Part shown: one piece after another, positions 55,185 through 64,000 of the stretch
Layout: each line of letters opens with the position of its first letter
How positions within the stretch are numbered: the first letter of the stretch is position 1
From: Roseburia sp. AF12-17LB
Lineage (GTDB): Bacteria > Bacillota > Clostridia > Lachnospirales > Lachnospiraceae
Assembly: GCF_003479605.1 (NCBI RefSeq)
Contig: NZ_QUHR01000002.1
Location: 186,001 to 250,000 of the forward strand
Direction of reading: 5' to 3'
Length of the DNA stretch: 64,000 nucleotides
Translations under genes and position numbers: made by a program
The notes under the pieces: model-generated
Databases searched by the model: none
Told to the model about the DNA's origin: nothing
The model's input: only the letters and a program-made list of their open reading frames with translations

Positions 55185-55637
55185 TTAAAAACAGAAGGGT
55201 CTTTCCGGCAGTTTTTCAATTTTATATTTTTCGAATTTCATTCTATAGTTTGCTTCTAATACTTCATGATTACTAGCTTTTTTCCAATTCAACATCCAAT
55301 TTTTAAAACCACCATCTCGTACAAAATATCTTTCTTCTGGCCATGATTTTAATTCATTGTAAACCGTATGCAATGCATTATCAAAAAGTTCTTTTTTTCT
55401 TGTCCAGCTACTGATGTATACATAATCCTCATATTCTACAATTGTTCCTTTATTTGGGTTTTTAAAATATCGTTCATATCCATTCTTTACGTCCTCAAAA
55501 GTCACTTCCCCTTGTAACGGAATATATGCTTTTTGGATTAATTGTTGGGCAATTTGTTCACTATAAATTTCATGCATTTGCATATCCATCGATCGTCTTT
55601 CTATTTCTAAACTAGAAGTTTTTTTTCTCATAGCCAT
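55185..55637 (-). CDS. Hypothetical protein beside the integrase fragment
   Basis: The 150-residue ORF begins inside the 3' end of the integrase fragment in another frame, at an A8 run (ATGAGAAAAAAAACTTCT). From about residue 20 (MHEIYSEQIAQQLIQKAYIPLQGEV...) it looks like a normal soluble protein with aromatic clusters (YVYISSWTRKKELFDNALHTVYNELKSWPEER). I do not recognise the family. The first 10-20 residues may come from the fusion joint and the original start may be lost. Confidence 0.45.
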   Translation of the reverse strand: MAMRKKTSSLEIERRSMDMQMHEIYSEQIAQQLIQKAYIPLQGEVTFEDVKNGYERYFKNPNKGTIVEYEDYVYISSWTRKKELFDNALHTVYNELKSWPEERYFVRDGGFKNWMLNWKKASNHEVLEANYRMKFEKYKIEKLPERPFCF

Positions 55638-55911
55638 ATAATGTACTTTCCTTACATGTCAGTTTACAATCATTTTCCATCCATAAATCCCCAAAATCAG
55701 CATATGAAATATCCCTATCTACCATTACCTGTCCCACATTTTCATATTCAGATAATGCTTTTCTTCCAGCTATTCTTGCGTCCCTTTTACTAGCAAATTC
55801 AGATTTTGATTTACGCTTTCTTTTTCCATCAACACTTGCCATCTCAAATGAATACTCATATACTTTTTTGCCAGACCTCAAAAAACGTTCTCTTACCATA
55901 ATCTCACTCAT
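55612..55911 (-). pseudogene. Tyrosine integrase, N-terminal fragment
   Basis: The 99-residue ORF starts at the ATG at 55911 (GGAGGGA upstream) and is a phage/ICE integrase arm-binding domain (VYEYSFEMASVDGKRKRKSKSEFASKRDARIAGRKAL...) with the start of the SAM-like core-binding domain (DISYADFGDLWMENDCKLTCKESTLYGYEKK). It then stops; the catalytic domain is missing. It marks the edge of the degraded island 47486-55911. Confidence 0.75.
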
Positions 55912-56040
55912 ATAATTCTCCCTCCACATAATGAATATATAAGTAATACTAATAAATCGACTCTTTGAAATCTATGACCTGCGAGGCTAAAAAATTTAAC
56001 AAAGTATTTAGATACCTCCTTTAATATGAGAATATAAAAA

Positions 56041-56072
56041 GAGACTTCCGTCTTAATTTAAACGGAAGTCTC
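56041..56072 (-). terminator. Terminator of the GGGtGRT operon
   Basis: GAGACTTCCGT and ACGGAAGTCTC flank a 10-base AT loop; the minus strand continues TTTTTATATTC. Confidence 0.85.
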
Positions 56073-56101
56073 CAAAAATCCTATAAAATCAAGCTTTCTA
56101 T

Positions 56102-57112
56102 TTAGAATTTACCAGCTTTTGCTGCTTCCTCAACGGAAACGGCAACTGCTACTGTAGCACCAACCATTGGGTTGTTACCCATTCCGATTAAGCCCATCAT
56201 CTCAACGTGAGCTGGTACGGAAGAAGAACCTGCAAACTGTGCATCAGAATGCATACGTCCCATAGTATCTGTCATACCATAAGATGCAGGACCTGCAGCC
56301 ATGTTATCTGGGTGAAGGGTACGTCCTGTACCACCGCCGGATGCTACGGAGAAGTATTTCTTACCCTGCTCGATACATTCTTTCTTGTATGTACCTGCTA
56401 CTGGATGCTGGAAACGTGTTGGGTTGGTAGAGTTACCAGTAATGGAAACACCAACATTCTCATGATGCATGATTGCAACACCTTCCTGAACATCATCAGC
56501 ACCGTAACATTTTACAGTTGCACGAAGTCCGTTAGAATATGCTTTTTCATATACAACATTAAGTTTTGCTGCTTTGTAATCATACTGTGTCTCAACAAAT
56601 GTAAATCCGTTGATACGGGAAATAATCTGTGCAGCGTCTTTTCCAAGTCCGTTTAAGATAACACGAAGTGGTTTCTGACGTACTTTGTTTGCTTTCTCAG
56701 CGATTCCGATTGCACCTTCAGCAGCTGCAAAAGACTCGTGTCCAGCTAAGAAACAGAAACACTCTGTCTCTTCCTCTAATAACATTTTTCCAAGGTTACC
56801 ATGTCCAAGACCTACTTTTCTGTGGTCAGCAACAGAACCTGGAATACAGAATGCCTGAAGACCTTCACCGATTGCTGCAGCAGCATCAGCAGCTCTTTTG
56901 CATCCTTTTTTGATTGCGATTGCTGCACCTATAGTGTAAGCCCAGCAAGCGTTCTCGAAACAGATAGGCTGGATTTTCTTTACCTGATCATATACATCAA
57001 GTCCAGCATCTTTTGTAATTTTTTCAGCTTCTTCAATAGAGCTGATACCATAGCTGTTTAATACAGCGTTAATCTGGTCAATTCTTCTTTCATATCCTTC
57101 AAATAATGCCAT
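56102..57112 (-). CDS. GGGtGRT protein
   Basis: The 336-residue protein contains the family-naming motif SGGGTGRT (around residue 260) and the conserved end GLIGMGNNPMVGATVAVAVSVEEAAKAGK. It is found in anaerobes and its reaction is not known to me. It begins 19 bases after an Fe-S scaffold-type protein, and this pairing suggests a role in an Fe-S dependent process. The ATG at 57112 has AAAGGAG upstream; the ORF open to 57166 is not all coding. A terminator follows. Confidence 0.85.
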   Translation of the reverse strand: MALFEGYERRIDQINAVLNSYGISSIEEAEKITKDAGLDVYDQVKKIQPICFENACWAYTIGAAIAIKKGCKRAADAAAAIGEGLQAFCIPGSVADHRKVGLGHGNLGKMLLEEETECFCFLAGHESFAAAEGAIGIAEKANKVRQKPLRVILNGLGKDAAQIISRINGFTFVETQYDYKAAKLNVVYEKAYSNGLRATVKCYGADDVQEGVAIMHHENVGVSITGNSTNPTRFQHPVAGTYKKECIEQGKKYFSVASGGGTGRTLHPDNMAAGPASYGMTDTMGRMHSDAQFAGSSSVPAHVEMMGLIGMGNNPMVGATVAVAVSVEEAAKAGKF

Positions 57113-57131
57113 TATCTTCGTCTCTCCTTTC

Positions 57132-57824
57132 TTACTCTTCTCTTGGGTCAATGATCTTAACAGCATCAGCTACACGACCATACTGGCCTTTTGCTTTTTC
57201 CCATGCAGTGTTAGGGTCATCACCTTTTTTGATAAAGTCTGTCATTTTTCCAAGAGAAACGAACTGATATCCGATAACTTCGTTGTTCTCGTCAAGAGCG
57301 ATGCCTGTTACATAACCTTCAGCCATCTCTAAGTAACGAACACCTTTCTCCTTTGTTGCGTACATAGTACCAACCTGGGAACGAAGTCCTTTTCCTAAAT
57401 CTTCCAGACCAGCACCTACTGCAAGTCCGTCATCAGAGAATGCACTCTGAGTACGTCCGTAAACGATCTGTAAGAATAATTCTCTCATTGCTGTATTGAT
57501 TGCGTCACAAACAAGGTCAGTATTTAATGCTTCAAGAATTGTTTTTCCCTGAAGAACCTCTGCTGCCATTGCTGCTGAATGTGTCATACCTGAGCATCCG
57601 ATTGTCTCAACCAGTGCTTCTTCAATCACACCATTTTTTACATTTAATGAAAGCTTGCAGGCACCCTGCTGTGGTGCACACCAGCCTACACCGTGTGTAA
57701 ATCCTGAAATATCTTCAATTTTTTTGGAATGAACCCATTTTCCTTCTTCTGGAATTGGAGCTGGCTCATGTTTTGCGCCCTTGGCAACAGGACACATGTT
57801 TTCGACTTCCTTCGTGTAAATCAT
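57132..57824 (-). CDS. Iron-sulfur cluster assembly scaffold-like protein
   Basis: The 230-residue protein belongs to the NifU/IscU scaffold superfamily by its pattern GWCAPQQGACKLSL and VETIGCSGMTHSAAMAAEVLQGK, with three conserved cysteines that could hold an Fe-S cluster. The second half (FDDGLAVGAGLEDLGKG... on) is an extension not seen in IscU. Its strict neighbour is the GGGtGRT gene, and both start behind good ribosome sites, so it is probably a dedicated scaffold for that protein. Confidence 0.72.
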   Translation of the reverse strand: MIYTKEVENMCPVAKGAKHEPAPIPEEGKWVHSKKIEDISGFTHGVGWCAPQQGACKLSLNVKNGVIEEALVETIGCSGMTHSAAMAAEVLQGKTILEALNTDLVCDAINTAMRELFLQIVYGRTQSAFSDDGLAVGAGLEDLGKGLRSQVGTMYATKEKGVRYLEMAEGYVTGIALDENNEVIGYQFVSLGKMTDFIKKGDDPNTAWEKAKGQYGRVADAVKIIDPREE

Positions 57825-57962
57825 TATAAGACTCCTTTCGATATGAAATATATATCATGTTAAACTTTGTTATACATTTAACACACCGCCCTCATTTTCT
57901 CACATTTTTTGACATTAGTCCAGTCTTTTTTACAGGAAATGCCCCTTAATTTTCTCAATTTG

Positions 57963-59540
57963 TTAATCTAATGCCTCCATCCGCTCAAATGCAAAGGATG
58001 CTCCGATTGCTCCAACCAGTGTCAGCAGGAATATAACGACTATCATCATAATAAATCCTGCAGTCACAGAAATGAACGCTCCCGTTGCTACTGCCACAAT
58101 GATTCCGACACATAATACCAGTCCCTGGAACAGCATCCGAAGAATCGTTCTGCCCAGTTCTCCAAACATTTTCCCTATCACGACATCTGCCAGCATATTC
58201 ATATAAAGCTTATTAGCATTCAGGCACATATATAAAATGACGGTCAAAATCATGTAAGACACCGGAAGTCCCATTACGATACTGCCCGGCAGCGTAATCA
58301 GAAGTCCGTCAATCAGCGCACGGATATGCTCCATTTTGGTGGCATACCACATTTTCTTAAAATTGCTGTCCGGAATCAGATAGGTGTATGGATTTGCCAG
58401 TTCCTTCGACCACTTCGTCTTATAACCGCTGAAAATAAAGATAACATAGGCAATGACGCCCGGAATTACAAACATTTTAAAAGGCTGGCTGGAAATTTTA
58501 TTATAATAAGAAACAACCGCAATTGCCACACCTATGACCAGAAACAGCACCGAATTCCAGCCAAAGATAAAGAAACGGTTTTTACGGTATTCTAATACCT
58601 GCCGGTAGAAAATTGCTTTAGCGTAAGTTCCCTTATAAGCCATCTTTACATTCCGTAAATACTTTTTCTTGCCATTTCCCACTACAACCTCGCCCTTTTT
58701 CGAGCGTTTCATCCGGTCATCATAATCTTCTGCAAATTTTGCAGCATCTTCATAGAATTCTCCGGTACACTTCATCTTTCTCGCATAAAGTACCAGAAAA
58801 ACAGTACTGGTTAAAAGAAGTACGGTTGCCACCACATTGATTCCTGCAGGACCTATAATAATAAACTGAATCAATGCAATTTCCCAGCCTATAATCGGAA
58901 TCAGCTGTACCACCGGAAGCTGGATTAAGTCCACAAACACAGATAACTGCATGCCTTTCACCGAAACAAAGTAGATTGCCACCAGTGCAAAAGCTGCCAT
59001 TACTCCATACATAATATAGGTAAGTACGGTAAAGAACTGTTTAGGAAGTGTTTCATTTCCATAGCAGATAATCATTAACGCTCCCTCTAAAATATTTTCC
59101 AGTACACCAGCATAAAGGAAATATAAAATCATCTTATATGGTGTAACACCAAATACACCAATTCCAAGTACCAGTACAAATAGTTCAACAATAAAATTGG
59201 TTAAGAACTGCTTCATTCCGGCATGAAGAATAACTTTCTTCGGTTCTTCCGGTGCAGCAAATACAAAATGTACTTCTGACGGGCGGAACAACAGTCCTTT
59301 TCTCTTGATATAGGAAATCAGATTTGCCGGAACAATCATAACCATCAGTACGGATAAAACAGTTGCAATTCCTTCCGGGCTGTTTAATCCGAAATCGACA
59401 GACATGGAACCAAGTCCATACAATACCAATGCTGCATATAAAACAACAAATACCAGTGCAAGAAAAGTCTGTGGCCGTTTCAGGCTCCGCTTCACTTTAT
59501 TCTTAATGGTCTGGGAAAAAACAAAGGAAAGACTACTCAT
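57963..59540 (-). CDS. ABC-2 type exporter membrane protein
   Basis: The 525-residue protein has about 10-12 membrane helices and a cytoplasmic linker rich in Lys (about 235-275). Its ATG lies within the last codons of the ATPase gene (8-base overlap), so the pair is coupled. It resembles the putative ABC exporter family of Clostridia. Substrate unknown. Confidence 0.8.
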   Translation of the reverse strand: MSSLSFVFSQTIKNKVKRSLKRPQTFLALVFVVLYAALVLYGLGSMSVDFGLNSPEGIATVLSVLMVMIVPANLISYIKRKGLLFRPSEVHFVFAAPEEPKKVILHAGMKQFLTNFIVELFVLVLGIGVFGVTPYKMILYFLYAGVLENILEGALMIICYGNETLPKQFFTVLTYIMYGVMAAFALVAIYFVSVKGMQLSVFVDLIQLPVVQLIPIIGWEIALIQFIIIGPAGINVVATVLLLTSTVFLVLYARKMKCTGEFYEDAAKFAEDYDDRMKRSKKGEVVVGNGKKKYLRNVKMAYKGTYAKAIFYRQVLEYRKNRFFIFGWNSVLFLVIGVAIAVVSYYNKISSQPFKMFVIPGVIAYVIFIFSGYKTKWSKELANPYTYLIPDSNFKKMWYATKMEHIRALIDGLLITLPGSIVMGLPVSYMILTVILYMCLNANKLYMNMLADVVIGKMFGELGRTILRMLFQGLVLCVGIIVAVATGAFISVTAGFIMMIVVIFLLTLVGAIGASFAFERMEALD

Positions 59541-60246
59541 GTTCTTCACCACCAGTCTTTGGTTCTGTCACTTCAAAGAACAGTTCTTCTATGTCTTTAT
59601 CCGCAATTTCATTTTTGTTAAATGTTGCTATAATTTTCCCTTGTTCCATTACAAACATCACATCCCACAAATCTTTTACCATTTCAAGCATATGGGTACT
59701 GATAAGAATGGTACAGCCTTTCTCTTTTAACTCAAGCACAACTTCTTTCAGTTCTTTTATGGCTGCCGGGTCAAGTCCAACCATTGGCTCATCCAACATC
59801 ACAACCTTTGGATGAATAGCAAGTGCACAACAGATACTGACCTTCTGCATCATTCCCTTGGACAATTCATTTCCCAGCTTCTCCTGTTTATCCAGAAGTT
59901 CAAAACGTGTCAGCAGTGCATCTATTTCTTCCTCTGTAATGTCACTGTTATATGCCCGCTTCACATATTCGATATGCTCCCGCACCGTCAGTGCTTCAAA
60001 CATTGCCGGAATCTCCGGTACATAGCCAAATATTTTCTTCGCTTCCAGGCTTCTTGCCTTCATTCCATTAATACCAACACCGCCTTCATAACGAAGGAGT
60101 CCTGCAATACTCTTTATAATGGTTGATTTTCCGGCACCATTTGGTCCAAGCAGGATACCGACCTGACCATCCTGCACCATAAAGCTGACATGGTCCACTG
60201 CTACATTCTTTCCATATTTCTTAGTAAGTTCTTGTACTTCTAACAT
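59533..60246 (-). CDS. ABC exporter ATP-binding protein
   Basis: The 237-residue ATPase has Walker A GPNGAGKST (around 37), a family Q-loop, the signature LSKGMMQKVSICCAL and Walker B VVMLDEPMVGLDP with the TILISTHML switch. This KGMMQK version is typical of CcmA/NatA-type exporters. The ATG at 60246 has GGAGGGTG upstream and is preferred over an upstream ATG at 60333 that lies in a dispersed repeat. It is followed by its permease. Confidence 0.92.
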   Translation of the reverse strand: MLEVQELTKKYGKNVAVDHVSFMVQDGQVGILLGPNGAGKSTIIKSIAGLLRYEGGVGINGMKARSLEAKKIFGYVPEIPAMFEALTVREHIEYVKRAYNSDITEEEIDALLTRFELLDKQEKLGNELSKGMMQKVSICCALAIHPKVVMLDEPMVGLDPAAIKELKEVVLELKEKGCTILISTHMLEMVKDLWDVMFVMEQGKIIATFNKNEIADKDIEELFFEVTEPKTGGEEHE

Positions 60247-60264
60247 TTTCACCCTCCAAAATTC

Positions 60265-60293
60265 ACGAGAAACACTCTTTGTAAGCTTCCCGT
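60265..60293. repeat. Dispersed palindrome, copy 3
   Basis: ACGAGAAACACTCTTTGTAA... ending TTCCCGT, eight bases before copy 4. Confidence 0.6.
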
Positions 60294-60300
60294 ATATACT

Positions 60301-60329
60301 GCGAGAAACACTCTTTTCAAAGTTCTCGT
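60301..60329. repeat. Dispersed palindrome, copy 4
   Basis: GCGAGAAACACTCTTTTCAA... ending TTCTCGT, next to the terminator at 60336-60390. Confidence 0.6.
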
Positions 60330-60335
60330 CCAACT

Positions 60336-60390
60336 AAAAAGCAGCCGTATGTATTACTTAATTAATACAGTAATGCATACAGCTGTTTTT
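60336..60390. terminator. Terminator between LbH and ABC genes
   Basis: AAAAAGCAGC(C)GTATG(T)ATTAC pairs with GTAAT(G)CATAC(A)GCTGTTTTT on both strands. Dispersed palindromes lie next to it at 60265-60329. Confidence 0.85.
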
Positions 60391-60476
60391 GTCAACCATT
60401 CATTTCTTAATTTTCTATTGTCATTTTTCTGCAAGCAGCTACCGCAGGTAACTTCTGCGGGTAAATTTCCATCCGT

Positions 60477-61148
60477 TTAACCTTCTGCTTTACTTACAAT
60501 TTCATTCTTATTCTTATAAATAGAATGCGCCGGAACTACTCCACGTACCGGGGAAAGCGGATAAATATTGGTATGTGGTCCGATGACCGTTCCCGGATTC
60601 AACACGGAATTACAGCCGACCTCTACAAAATCTCCTAACATGGCACCGAATTTCTTACGTCCGGTTTCCATCTTCTCATCAGCAGATTTTACTACCACCA
60701 GTGTCTTATCGGATTTTACATTGGATGTGATGGAACCTGCTCCCATGTGTGACTTGTATCCTAAAATAGAATCTCCCACATAATTATAGTGTGGTACCTG
60801 CACGGAATTAAAAAGAATGACATTCTTTAACTCGGTAGAATTGCCTACCACCGTTCCTTTTCCGACAATTGCATTTCCACGAATGAATGCGCAGTGTCGT
60901 ATTTCAGCATTTTCATCAATAATTAAAGGACCATTTAAACATGCTGTCGGTGCCACGACAGCGGATTTTGCCACCCAGATATCCTCACCCTTCTGTTCAT
61001 AAACATCCGGATTCAATGTTTTTCCCAGTTCTTTGATATAATCTCCGATTCCGGCAAGTGCCTCCCACGGATAAGTAAATTGTGCAAGATAATCCTTTGC
61101 GATTGTCTCCTCTAATGTATACATATTACTGATTTTGCACTGTTCCAT
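60477..61148 (-). CDS. Hexapeptide-repeat transferase (LbH), UDP-GlcNAc pyrophosphorylase-like
   Basis: The 223-residue protein is mainly a left-handed beta-helix (about residues 60-200), with hexapeptide repeats such as VVAPTACLNGPLIIDENAEI, IVGKGTVVGNS and VEVGCNSVLNPGTVIGPH. The first 55 residues are helical (TLEETIAKDYLAQFTYPWEALAGIGDYI). It lacks a GlmU pyrophosphorylase domain, so it may act as an acyl- or nucleotidyl-transferase partner. It overlaps topB by 23 bases. The ATG at 61148 has GAGGAAGAG before it. Confidence 0.72.
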   Translation of the reverse strand: MEQCKISNMYTLEETIAKDYLAQFTYPWEALAGIGDYIKELGKTLNPDVYEQKGEDIWVAKSAVVAPTACLNGPLIIDENAEIRHCAFIRGNAIVGKGTVVGNSTELKNVILFNSVQVPHYNYVGDSILGYKSHMGAGSITSNVKSDKTLVVVKSADEKMETGRKKFGAMLGDFVEVGCNSVLNPGTVIGPHTNIYPLSPVRGVVPAHSIYKNKNEIVSKAEG

Positions 61149-64000
61149 CTTTCTCTTCCTCTCTTTCTTCTTCCGGTTTCCGGTCAAAATCAAAACGGAT
61201 TTCATCCTCTTCAAACTTCAGACAGGTATCAAATACATTTCCTGCTTTCGAAGTAAATCCGGTTATTTTTTTAGCGGTATATCCTTTTGCAAAAAGCTCT
61301 TCTAATACTTCTTCAGCCAGTTCCACCTTTGCTACATAACGGTTCACCCGGAATCCGCAGTCACATTCATAGTACCACTGGCTTTTCTTTAACAATGCCC
61401 CACACTTTGGACATTTTACTTTTGTCTCTTCCGGTTTCGGACGCTCCGGAAAGTCAAATTCAATGCGTCCATCCTCGGTAAGCTTCAATGGTGCATCAAA
61501 TTTCTTGCCATTCTTAGACTTAAATCCTGTTATAATTTCTGTCTTTCCAGTTAGTAAAAGTGCTTTCACCTGAGTTTCCTTTAATTTTACACCAGCTATT
61601 TTACCGATTGAGAAACGGCAGCTGTCCTCTTTGTTTCTGTCATAATTGGCACAGCCATAGCCAAATGGCGTCTGCACAATATCACCCTGACACAGTGGAC
61701 ATTTTACATCTTTTACCTTCTTTGCTTCCACATGCTCAAAATCAAATTTCAGGACTTTCTTTCCATTCTCATCTTCTCCAAGCATCAGGCAGGCATCAAA
61801 TTTCTTCTTATTCTTTGAAGTAAATCCACGAATCGTTCCGGTTCTTCCATTGGTCAGAAGCTCCTTCACCTGGGCAGTGTTTAAATCTTTCCCGGCTATT
61901 TTGCCAATGGCAAACCGGCAGCCAGCCTCATCTTCCGCTTTATAATTGGCACAGCCATAACCAAATGGCTTTATTTCTATTGCTCCGCCACACAACGGAC
62001 AGCTTACGCCCTCTATGGTCTCCGGCTCATTCTGTGAAAAATCAAAGGTTATATTCGGTTTTCCTTCTTCATCCTTTGTCATCACAAGGCAGGCAGAAAA
62101 CTTCTTCTTATTCTTCGAAGTAAATCCCTTTAAGACTCCGGTTCTGCCTTTGCTTAATAACTGCTTTACTTCTTCATCGTTAAGCTCTCTTCCGGCGATG
62201 GCACCAATAGCAAAACGGCAGCCACTGCCATCTTTATTATAATTTGAGCAGCCATAACCAAAAGGTGTAGTCTCAATCTCGCCGCCACAGACCGGACAGG
62301 TTGCTCCGATTTTAACCCTTGCCTTCATATCTTTGGCATTGCTGCCAGCCAATGGACGAATCTGACCGGCAATCTGGCTGGTGAGATTTTCATTTATCAT
62401 GGAAACTGTTTCTTTCCGGATAAATTCCTCTAACTTCTCCCGATAATCTTCCATCGGAACCGTTCCCTGGGTAATGCCATCCAAGCCCTTTTCCCAGGAA
62501 GCGGTCATCTTCGGATTCAAAAGTGCCGGAACAGTCATATTCACCACTTCATAAACCATCTCGCCTAAGGCTTCCGGCGTCAGCACCTGTGTTTTCTTAT
62601 TCAAAGCAAGGTAGCCGATACGCACCAGCTTCTTGATGATTTCTGCCCTTGTAGCAGAGGTTCCAATTCCGGAGCCTTTAATCTGTTCTCTTAATTCCTC
62701 TTCCTCGATTAACTGTCCCGCATTTTCCATGGCAAGCACCATGGAACCTGAAGTATAACGCTTTGGTGGAGAAGTCTTTCCCTCTTTTACCAGAAATTCT
62801 TTTACTTCTGCGGTATCTCCTTCTTTGAGACTATCTGCAAGTTTTAGTAATGCTGCGCTGTTCTTGGGATTGTTTTCTTCTCCGTCGCCATCTTCCTTTT
62901 CCCGTTTTTCTTTGGTATCCGGTCTTCCGGCAATTTCAAGATATCCGGGAACCTTTAATACTTTTGCTCCGGCAAAGAAAGATTCCTTTTCAATTCCGAT
63001 GGTCAGCTTTACCGTCTGATACTGTGCCGGCGGATAAAAAATACTTAAAAAACGCCGCACAATCAGTTCGTAGACCCGCTTCTGCAATTCCGTCAGCGAC
63101 TTATATTCATTGACCTGTCCGGTTGGAATAATAGCATAATGGTCTGTAATCTTACTGTCATCGGTATAACTGCTCTTTCCGATATTTTTATATAAACCAT
63201 GTTCCATAATATTTTGTACAAAAGGTGCAACCGGCTCAAAGGAACGGAGTCCTCTGATATTCTTACTGATTTCTTTTGCAACGGCAGAAGATAATACTCT
63301 TGCATCTGTTCTCGGATAAGTAGTCAGCTTTCTTTCATATAAGTCCTGTGCTACCTGCAGCGTCTCGTCCGGGCTGATTTTAAACCTTTTCGAGCACTCT
63401 GCTTGAAGCTCCGCCAGGTTAAATAAAAGCGGTGCACGTTTCTTTGCAATTCCTTTATCTACTGTTTTTACAATCGCTGTTTTATTAGTTAAATCTTCAA
63501 TTAATTTTTCTGCATGTGTTTTTTCTTTGAATCCATTCTCTTTATAGAGCAACGGAGACGCATAATAAGAAGAACCTTCTACTGCTTTCCATTCGCCTTC
63601 TATCTCTGCATCAAAAAAATTCCCCACTACCCGATAAAATGGTGTCTCTACAAAATTACGGATTTCCCGCTCCCGGATTACAACCATGCCAAGCACACAG
63701 GTCATGACACGGCCAACTGCAATTGCAGTATAGGACTTGGTTCCTGCCGCATCATTTAAAAGATTTCCATATTTTACAGACATGACACGGGAAAAATTAA
63801 TTCCCATGGCATAGTCTTCAATGGTACGCATAATCCCGGAATTAGCAAGATTATCATAATCCGCCATTGGTCTTGCTTCAGCAATTCCTCTTTTAATTTC
63901 TTCCTCCGTCTGCGAATCTATCCATACCCGCAGCTCTTTCATACCTTCACGGACTCCACCGAACCGCCGGATATTCTCTTCAATGGTCTGTCCTTCTTTT
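61126..64000 (-). CDS. topB: DNA topoisomerase III with four C-terminal zinc-ribbon repeats (5' end outside window)
   Basis: The visible 958 residues or so lack the N-terminal Toprim domain, which lies beyond the window. The active-site tyrosine is in LTTYPRTDARVL; other family signatures are KGSGIGTSATRAEIIKKLVRIGY and LTPEALGEMVYEVVN. The tail holds four repeats, each with a zinc ribbon (CPVCGGEIETTPFGYGCSNY..., CPLCGGAIEIKPFGYGC..., CPLCQGDIVQTPFGYGC..., CPKCGALLKK...) and a topoisomerase tail domain (GFTSKNKKKFSACL). Such repeats bind single-stranded DNA. The enzyme decatenates and unlinks DNA during replication. Confidence 0.93.
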   Translation of the reverse strand, partial: KEGQTIEENIRRFGGVREGMKELRVWIDSQTEEEIKRGIAEARPMADYDNLANSGIMRTIEDYAMGINFSRVMSVKYGNLLNDAAGTKSYTAIAVGRVMTCVLGMVVIREREIRNFVETPFYRVVGNFFDAEIEGEWKAVEGSSYYASPLLYKENGFKEKTHAEKLIEDLTNKTAIVKTVDKGIAKKRAPLLFNLAELQAECSKRFKISPDETLQVAQDLYERKLTTYPRTDARVLSSAVAKEISKNIRGLRSFEPVAPFVQNIMEHGLYKNIGKSSYTDDSKITDHYAIIPTGQVNEYKSLTELQKRVYELIVRRFLSIFYPPAQYQTVKLTIGIEKESFFAGAKVLKVPGYLEIAGRPDTKEKREKEDGDGEENNPKNSAALLKLADSLKEGDTAEVKEFLVKEGKTSPPKRYTSGSMVLAMENAGQLIEEEELREQIKGSGIGTSATRAEIIKKLVRIGYLALNKKTQVLTPEALGEMVYEVVNMTVPALLNPKMTASWEKGLDGITQGTVPMEDYREKLEEFIRKETVSMINENLTSQIAGQIRPLAGSNAKDMKARVKIGATCPVCGGEIETTPFGYGCSNYNKDGSGCRFAIGAIAGRELNDEEVKQLLSKGRTGVLKGFTSKNKKKFSACLVMTKDEEGKPNITFDFSQNEPETIEGVSCPLCGGAIEIKPFGYGCANYKAEDEAGCRFAIGKIAGKDLNTAQVKELLTNGRTGTIRGFTSKNKKKFDACLMLGEDENGKKVLKFDFEHVEAKKVKDVKCPLCQGDIVQTPFGYGCANYDRNKEDSCRFSIGKIAGVKLKETQVKALLLTGKTEIITGFKSKNGKKFDAPLKLTEDGRIEFDFPERPKPEETKVKCPKCGALLKKSQWYYECDCGFRVNRYVAKVELAEEVLEELFAKGYTAKKITGFTSKAGNVFDTCLKFEEDEIRFDFDRKPEEEREEEKDGTVQNQ

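Overview
The window looks like a chromosome segment of a low-to-mid GC Gram-positive anaerobe, most likely a Lachnospiraceae-type Clostridium relative. The reasons are the strong AGGAGG-type ribosome binding sites, a T-box in front of pheST, a SpoIID-family sporulation protein, a GGGtGRT protein, a Phe-tRNA synthetase/QueA operon, and an EF-G paralogue. Core genes alternate with small accessory islands. No tRNA, rRNA or CRISPR array was found.

Region 1 (1 to about 8300) is accessory and reads as the worn remains of an integrative conjugative element. It carries a MacAB-like efflux module (permease cut by the window edge, ATPase, lipoprotein adaptor) and a two-component system with an upstream XRE regulator. 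It also holds an N-terminally shortened CHAP-domain conjugation hydrolase, a frameshifted tandem-repeat protein (NHYD..G repeats), a fragment of another mobile-element gene, a nested inverted repeat, and an AT-rich HTH + HNH endonuclease gene. It stops at the 3' end of leuS.

Region 2 (8373 to about 41000) is mostly core metabolism. It contains leuS; a secreted InlB-repeat/propeller protein; an EF-G-like GTPase; the aromatic operon aroF-tyrA-aroA; a PilZ protein; a T-box controlled pheS-pheT-queA operon; a SpoIID/YihY pair; a probable 6S RNA; deoC-cdd; citrate synthase; a CheY/CheX-like pair; thrC; a BNR-type membrane protein; an AP2/degenerate-HNH protein; leuCD with a divergent LysR gene; and ilvN-ilvC. 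Branched-chain, aromatic and threonine synthesis genes are thus clustered.

Region 3 (about 41000 to 56000) is accessory. It holds an Hpt protein with a truncated receiver, a strong-promoter small RNA locus, and an Rpn-type PD-(D/E)XK nuclease. It also has a four-gene SPFH/zinc-ribbon operon resembling ydjGHI, facing an XRE regulator across twin operators; a small XRE/excisionase remnant with palindromic operators; and a macro-domain protein. A GPH transporter plus GH3 glucosidase pair faces an AraC regulator with tandem operator repeats. The island ends in decayed genes: a lipoprotein with an in-frame stop, a frameshifted small protein and a truncated integrase.

Region 4 (56100 to 64000) is core-like. 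It has an Fe-S scaffold + GGGtGRT pair, an ABC-2 type exporter, a hexapeptide-repeat transferase and topoisomerase III, which runs off the window end.

The strongest leads are: the ydjGHI-like operon with an L7/L12-like/zinc-ribbon protein and no PspA gene, the small RNA at 41442-41551, a dispersed 30-bp palindrome that sits against terminators, the AP2/degenerate-HNH protein, and the HTH-HNH protein at the island edge.
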